Part shown: positions 63,885 through 64,000 of the stretch, piece after piece | How the letters are laid out: each line of letters opens with the position of its first letter | How positions within the stretch are numbered: the first letter of the stretch is position 1 | Origin: Methylobacterium sp. WL119 | GTDB lineage: Bacteria; Pseudomonadota; Alphaproteobacteria; Rhizobiales; Beijerinckiaceae | Direction of reading: 5' to 3' | NCBI RefSeq assembly: GCF_008039875.1 | Contig: NZ_VRUU01000001.1 | Location: forward strand, 175,032 to 239,031 | DNA: 64,000 nucleotides | Notes under the pieces: generated by a model | What the model saw: only the letters and a program-made list of their open reading frames with translations | Told to the model about the DNA's origin: nothing | Database searches by the model: none | Program-made: the position numbers and the translations under genes

Positions 63885-64000
63885 CCGATCATCGACCCCG
63901 CCGGCGATCCGCGATCCGCGCGATCGCCCTCGCCCCCCTGCTCTGGCTGGCGCCGGCGCAGGCGCAGCAGCCGGGCGCCGTCCCGCCGCCGGCGCCAGCC
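63881..64000 (+). CDS. exbB: Start of a probable ExbB (TonB energiser), truncated by window end
   Basis: The first 40 residues are a signal sequence ([19 protein letters not shown]) followed by a Pro/Ala run. Alphaproteobacterial ExbB proteins have such an extended signal-bearing N-terminus, and exbB commonly follows a TonB receptor and piuC. Only the N-terminus is visible, so this is a contextual call. Confidence 0.5.
   Translation, partial: MTDHRPRRRSAIRAIALAPLLWLAPAQAQQPGAVPPPAPA

Overview
This is a 64 kb stretch of very GC-rich chromosome from a Rhizobiales-type alphaproteobacterium, most likely Methylobacterium or Methylorubrum. That placement is inferred from gene content and codon use, not from a marker gene. 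Supporting signs are a quinoprotein (PQQ) relay gene trio, alphaproteobacterial flagellar accessory genes (DUF6468 and MotE-like), a DksA with a degenerate zinc finger, a CtrA-type TTAA-N7-TTAA box and an alphaproteobacterial GTTC-N7-GTTC SOS box. No CRISPR array, rRNA operon or intact insertion sequence is visible.

Layout. 0-9 kb: cell-wall enzymes (MltB-like transglycosylase, Tlde1/DUF2778 protein), a bicupin oxalate decarboxylase, an OmpR-type two-component pair, a UDP-sugar dehydrogenase and purC. 9-20.5 kb: a large glycosidase, three Tad/TadG-like envelope genes (one with a VWA domain), ssb with an SOS box and a terminator, a CurA-like oxidoreductase, small exported proteins and a cytochrome P450. 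20.6-28.3 kb: fumC with DUF4169 and RHH small genes, a palindromic repeat, a decayed MBL hydrolase, glcE-glcF without glcD beside them, a Wzx-like flippase and a GNAT acetyltransferase. 28.3-31 kb: an ornithine/lysine decarboxylase behind a 760-bp leader with RNA structure and a possible Arg-rich leader peptide, then a GNAT gene. 31-38 kb: divergent flagellar operons fliL-fliM-DUF6468-motE and flgF-flgG-flgA-flgH with a CtrA box between them. 38-45.8 kb: dksA, an MBOAT plus AlgJ-like O-acetylation pair, panB, and a three-gene quinoprotein relay operon divergent from a TetR regulator. 46-52 kb: a soluble chemoreceptor with unusual domain order, queC-queD-cobT in one operon, divergent cobS, a DUF1289 gene, an aspartic protease and dusA. 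52.5-60.3 kb: tRNA-Arg(ACG) followed by a patchy, AT-richer accessory region with orphan genes, a ParB/DGQHR-like protein, a large serralysin-like metalloprotease with four lectin-like repeats, and a transposase remnant. 60.7-64 kb: an iron-uptake operon (TonB-dependent siderophore receptor, PiuC hydroxylase, start of a probable exbB).

The best candidates for little-described biology are the ornithine decarboxylase leader (28.6-28.95 kb), the quinoprotein relay operon with its TetR operator (42.7-45.8 kb), the tRNA-Arg-adjacent island (52.6-59.7 kb) and the inverted-architecture chemoreceptor (46.0 kb).
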